Of a DNA stretch of 64,000 nucleotides, positions 62,138 through 64,000 are shown one piece after another. Numbering within the stretch: position 1 is the stretch's first letter; each line of letters opens with the position of its first letter. The notes beneath the pieces were generated by a model. It made no database searches. It was not told the DNA's origin and saw nothing but the letters and a program-made list of their open reading frames with translations. A program made the position numbers and the translations under genes. The stretch is taken from the NCBI RefSeq assembly GCF_004001045.1, contig NZ_BIMK01000007.1, forward strand, positions 248,001-312,000. Reading direction: 5' to 3'. Source of the stretch: Paenibacillus chibensis (GTDB lineage: Bacteria; Bacillota; Bacilli; Paenibacillales; Paenibacillaceae).

Positions 62138-62983
62138 ATGAAATCAGGCGGTTTAAATCCAATCTTCAAAATTATATTCTATGCCATACTGATCATCTGG
62201 GGTTTATCGGTGCTTTATCCCCTGCTCTGGACGCTGCTTGATGCGCTTAAGAACAATGATCAGTTTTTCCGTAAAATGCCGTGGTCCTTACCGGACATTC
62301 CGCTATTATGGAGCAACTTCACGTATGTATGGAGCGAGTTCAGCTTTGACAAGTACTTCATGAATTCCGTTGTCGTCACGATAGGCTCGACTTTTCTCGG
62401 ACTGTTCCTGGCTGCAACAACGGCCTACGTACTGGCCAGATACCCGTTCAAAGGCAGCAATCTGCTGTATCTGATCTACATCGCGTCCATGATGATACCT
62501 TTCAGCCTTGCGCTGATCCCGCTTTTCTTCTTGCTCAATTCCATGCACCTGACCAACTCTTCCTTGGGTCTGATTCTCGTGTATGCATCCACCTTGATCG
62601 CCTTCGGCATCTTCGTGTTGGTCGGCTTTTTCAAAAGCTTGCCCAAGGAGCTTGAAGAAGCAGCCGCGATTGACGGTGCATCGTATTTCGGTATTTTCTT
62701 CCGAGTGATGCTGCCGCTATCCCAGCCAGGCCTGATCACGGTTGGAATCGTCAACGTGCTGAATATTTGGAATGAATACATTATCGGTACCATTCTGGTC
62801 AACGATCCGGTCCATTACACCCTGCCTGTCGGAATCGCCATGATGCAGGCGCAAATGCAATACCGTACGGAATGGGGGCCTCTGTTTGCCGGACTGCTGA
62901 TTACCATGGTTCCGGTACTCGTCATCTACATGTTCTTCCAGCGTCAAATCGCAAGCGGAATTACGGCAGGTGCCATCAAGTAG
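62138..62983 (+). CDS. ABC transporter permease, MalG type
   Basis: A 281-residue CUT1 permease. Six helices and the EAA loop (LPKELEEAAAIDGASYFGIFFRVMLPLSQPG) are visible, and the C-terminus ends QIASGITAGAIK. AGGAGG precedes the ATG, 26 bases after its partner. The operon ends at a terminator 46 bases further on. Confidence 0.92.
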   Translation: MKSGGLNPIFKIIFYAILIIWGLSVLYPLLWTLLDALKNNDQFFRKMPWSLPDIPLLWSNFTYVWSEFSFDKYFMNSVVVTIGSTFLGLFLAATTAYVLARYPFKGSNLLYLIYIASMMIPFSLALIPLFFLLNSMHLTNSSLGLILVYASTLIAFGIFVLVGFFKSLPKELEEAAAIDGASYFGIFFRVMLPLSQPGLITVGIVNVLNIWNEYIIGTILVNDPVHYTLPVGIAMMQAQMQYRTEWGPLFAGLLITMVPVLVIYMFFQRQIASGITAGAIK

Positions 62984-63028
62984 CCGACATTCAGCTGACT
63001 AGGCTAGCCACGAAAACACAACCAAACA

Positions 63029-63070
63029 AACCTTAGTCTGGGCGTTTCCATACTAAGGTTATTGTTTTTT
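63029..63070 (+). terminator. terminator after the importer operon
   Basis: AACCTTAGT (63029-63037) pairs with ACTAAGGTT (63052-63060), followed by ATTGTTTTTT. Confidence 0.85.
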
Positions 63071-63119
63071 GGAAGAATGATTTACATTTTTCTCCATGAC
63101 CAAAAGGGAGCGGGCAACA

Positions 63120-64000
63120 ATGTCTAACGATATTCGAAAGCTGCTAATCATGAACATCATCAGCTCCATTATCTCCATCTACATAGCCATTTTTGTCAAC
63201 TTGTATATTTGGGAATCCAATCATGGCATCGGTGAGGTTTCGCTTTATAATCTGTCCATGTACATATGCTGGGGGCTGTCGTTTGCGTTTGCCTCGAAGC
63301 TCGTCAGCCGATTCTCCATCCGGGTGCTGCTCGCTATATCGGCCTGCTGCGGGGCAGCGGCCTTCCTTTATTTGATGACTGTCCACCTGGACAGCCGGCA
63401 CTTATGGATTACGCTGCTCGGTATTCCGGTGGGCATGATGTTCGGGTTCTCCCAATCCTCCCAAAACCTCGGGATCGCGATGCAGGGGAAGGATCACGAG
63501 CTGGCCCCCTACTTTGCCGCAGTCAATATCACGTCGCAGGCGCTTAATATGGCCGTTCCGATTTTATCCGCCGCGGTGATTCAAGGGTTCGGCTATAATG
63601 GCTCCTTTATCACGATGCTGATCTTCATCACTGTGATGCTGATTTATTCAGCCAAAATGCCGCGTATTCTCCTTCCCGCCCAGCTTTCGGCTGACAAGAC
63701 CCGTGAACCCATTTATACGCTTGGCTTTCGGAAGGCCTTCAGCTATCCGGGTGCTAAATGGGTGCTGCTTTCGCTGCTTGCGGCAGGCATCTTCATGCAG
63801 TTCCAAAATTTATTCGCACTGCTCTTCACTTTTTCCGTCACGCAGAACAAACTGCTGATCGCGCTGCTGAATTTATTGTATACCCTGTGCTCGCTGCTTG
63901 GGCTGTGGTTGTACCGCCGAATCAAGTTCAACGAGATGCGCTGGCTGTGGATCGGCTCGGTACTGCTGGCTCTCGGCTTTGTGATCGCACTACTGCATGT
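63120..64000 (+). CDS. MFS transporter, C-terminal part beyond the window
   Basis: An open frame of at least 293 codons runs off the right edge without a stop. The ATG at 63120 is 9 bases after GGGAG. The product has repeated hydrophobic segments (LLIMNIISSIISIYIAIFVNLYIW, GMMFGFSQSSQNLGIAM, WVLLSLLAAGIFMQFQNLFALLFTF), fitting a 12-helix major-facilitator layout. No signature loop clear enough to name a substrate is visible. It starts after the importer terminator, so it is a separate transcription unit. Confidence 0.75.
   Translation, partial: MSNDIRKLLIMNIISSIISIYIAIFVNLYIWESNHGIGEVSLYNLSMYICWGLSFAFASKLVSRFSIRVLLAISACCGAAAFLYLMTVHLDSRHLWITLLGIPVGMMFGFSQSSQNLGIAMQGKDHELAPYFAAVNITSQALNMAVPILSAAVIQGFGYNGSFITMLIFITVMLIYSAKMPRILLPAQLSADKTREPIYTLGFRKAFSYPGAKWVLLSLLAAGIFMQFQNLFALLFTFSVTQNKLLIALLNLLYTLCSLLGLWLYRRIKFNEMRWLWIGSVLLALGFVIALLH

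Noticed and set aside
1..64000. CRISPR arrays, tRNA or rRNA genes, insertion sequences, prophage or conjugation genes
   Set aside because: No spaced direct repeats, tRNA-like clover pattern, transposase, integrase or phage structural frame was recognised.

Overview
The window looks like a chromosomal segment of a spore-forming, Gram-positive Paenibacillus-type bacterium. The evidence is an S-layer-anchored (SLH) secreted glucanase, an intact sporulation sigma factor SigK, a YhcN/YlaJ-like spore lipoprotein, three YesM/YesN-type two-component pairs beside LplB/LplC-like permeases, and lipoproteins with Bacillus-type lipoboxes. It is dominated by carbohydrate sensing, import and breakdown. No tRNA, rRNA, CRISPR array, insertion sequence or recombinase gene was recognised.

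Left edge (1-2650): a truncated SDR oxidoreductase and a tandem pair of OppB-type permeases, all on the minus strand. Island (3115-23150): about 19.5 kb bounded by sigK sequences. At the left end is a 5'-truncated but well-preserved sigK 3' portion. At the right end are a decayed sigK scrap and an intact sigK. Between them lies what reads as an alpha-1,6-glucan (dextran or isomalto-oligosaccharide) utilisation locus. It holds a 1703-residue SLH-anchored GH66 enzyme with about five CBM35-like modules inserted in its barrel, a YesM/YesN pair, an LplB/LplC-type importer with its lipoprotein receptor, a GH13 oligo-1,6-glucosidase, a LacI regulator with three near-identical operators, and a ThuA/Gfo-Idh pair with a divergent AraC regulator.

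Middle (23.5-36.3 kb): single genes (VOC protein, lactonase, DEDD exonuclease, SDR, GNAT, pentapeptide-repeat protein), an SgrR-like regulator divergent from an MFS transporter, and a two-subunit GMC/gluconate-dehydrogenase-like enzyme with a Tat signal, close to tatA-tatC.

Right part (36.5-63 kb): three further CUT1-type sugar import loci. (a) 36.5-43.7 kb: LplB/LplC/binding protein followed by YesM/YesN. (b) 53.4-43.8 kb on the minus strand: LacI regulator, GH65 disaccharide phosphorylase, binding protein, two permeases, a six-hairpin glycosidase and beta-phosphoglucomutase. This is a complete phosphorolytic route from disaccharide to glucose 6-phosphate. (c) 53.7-63.0 kb: YesN/YesM, a membrane-tethered sugar-binding protein, a lipoprotein, then binding protein and two permeases. 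A partial MFS transporter runs off the right edge. None of the sugar ABC loci carries its own ATPase, so a shared MsmX-type ATPase elsewhere is implied.

The most interesting feature is the sigK-bounded island. The same short reading frame segment (KKFDNTGED) is present at both ends in direct orientation, so recombination across it would release the whole glucan locus as a circle of about 19.5 kb and still leave an in-frame sigK.
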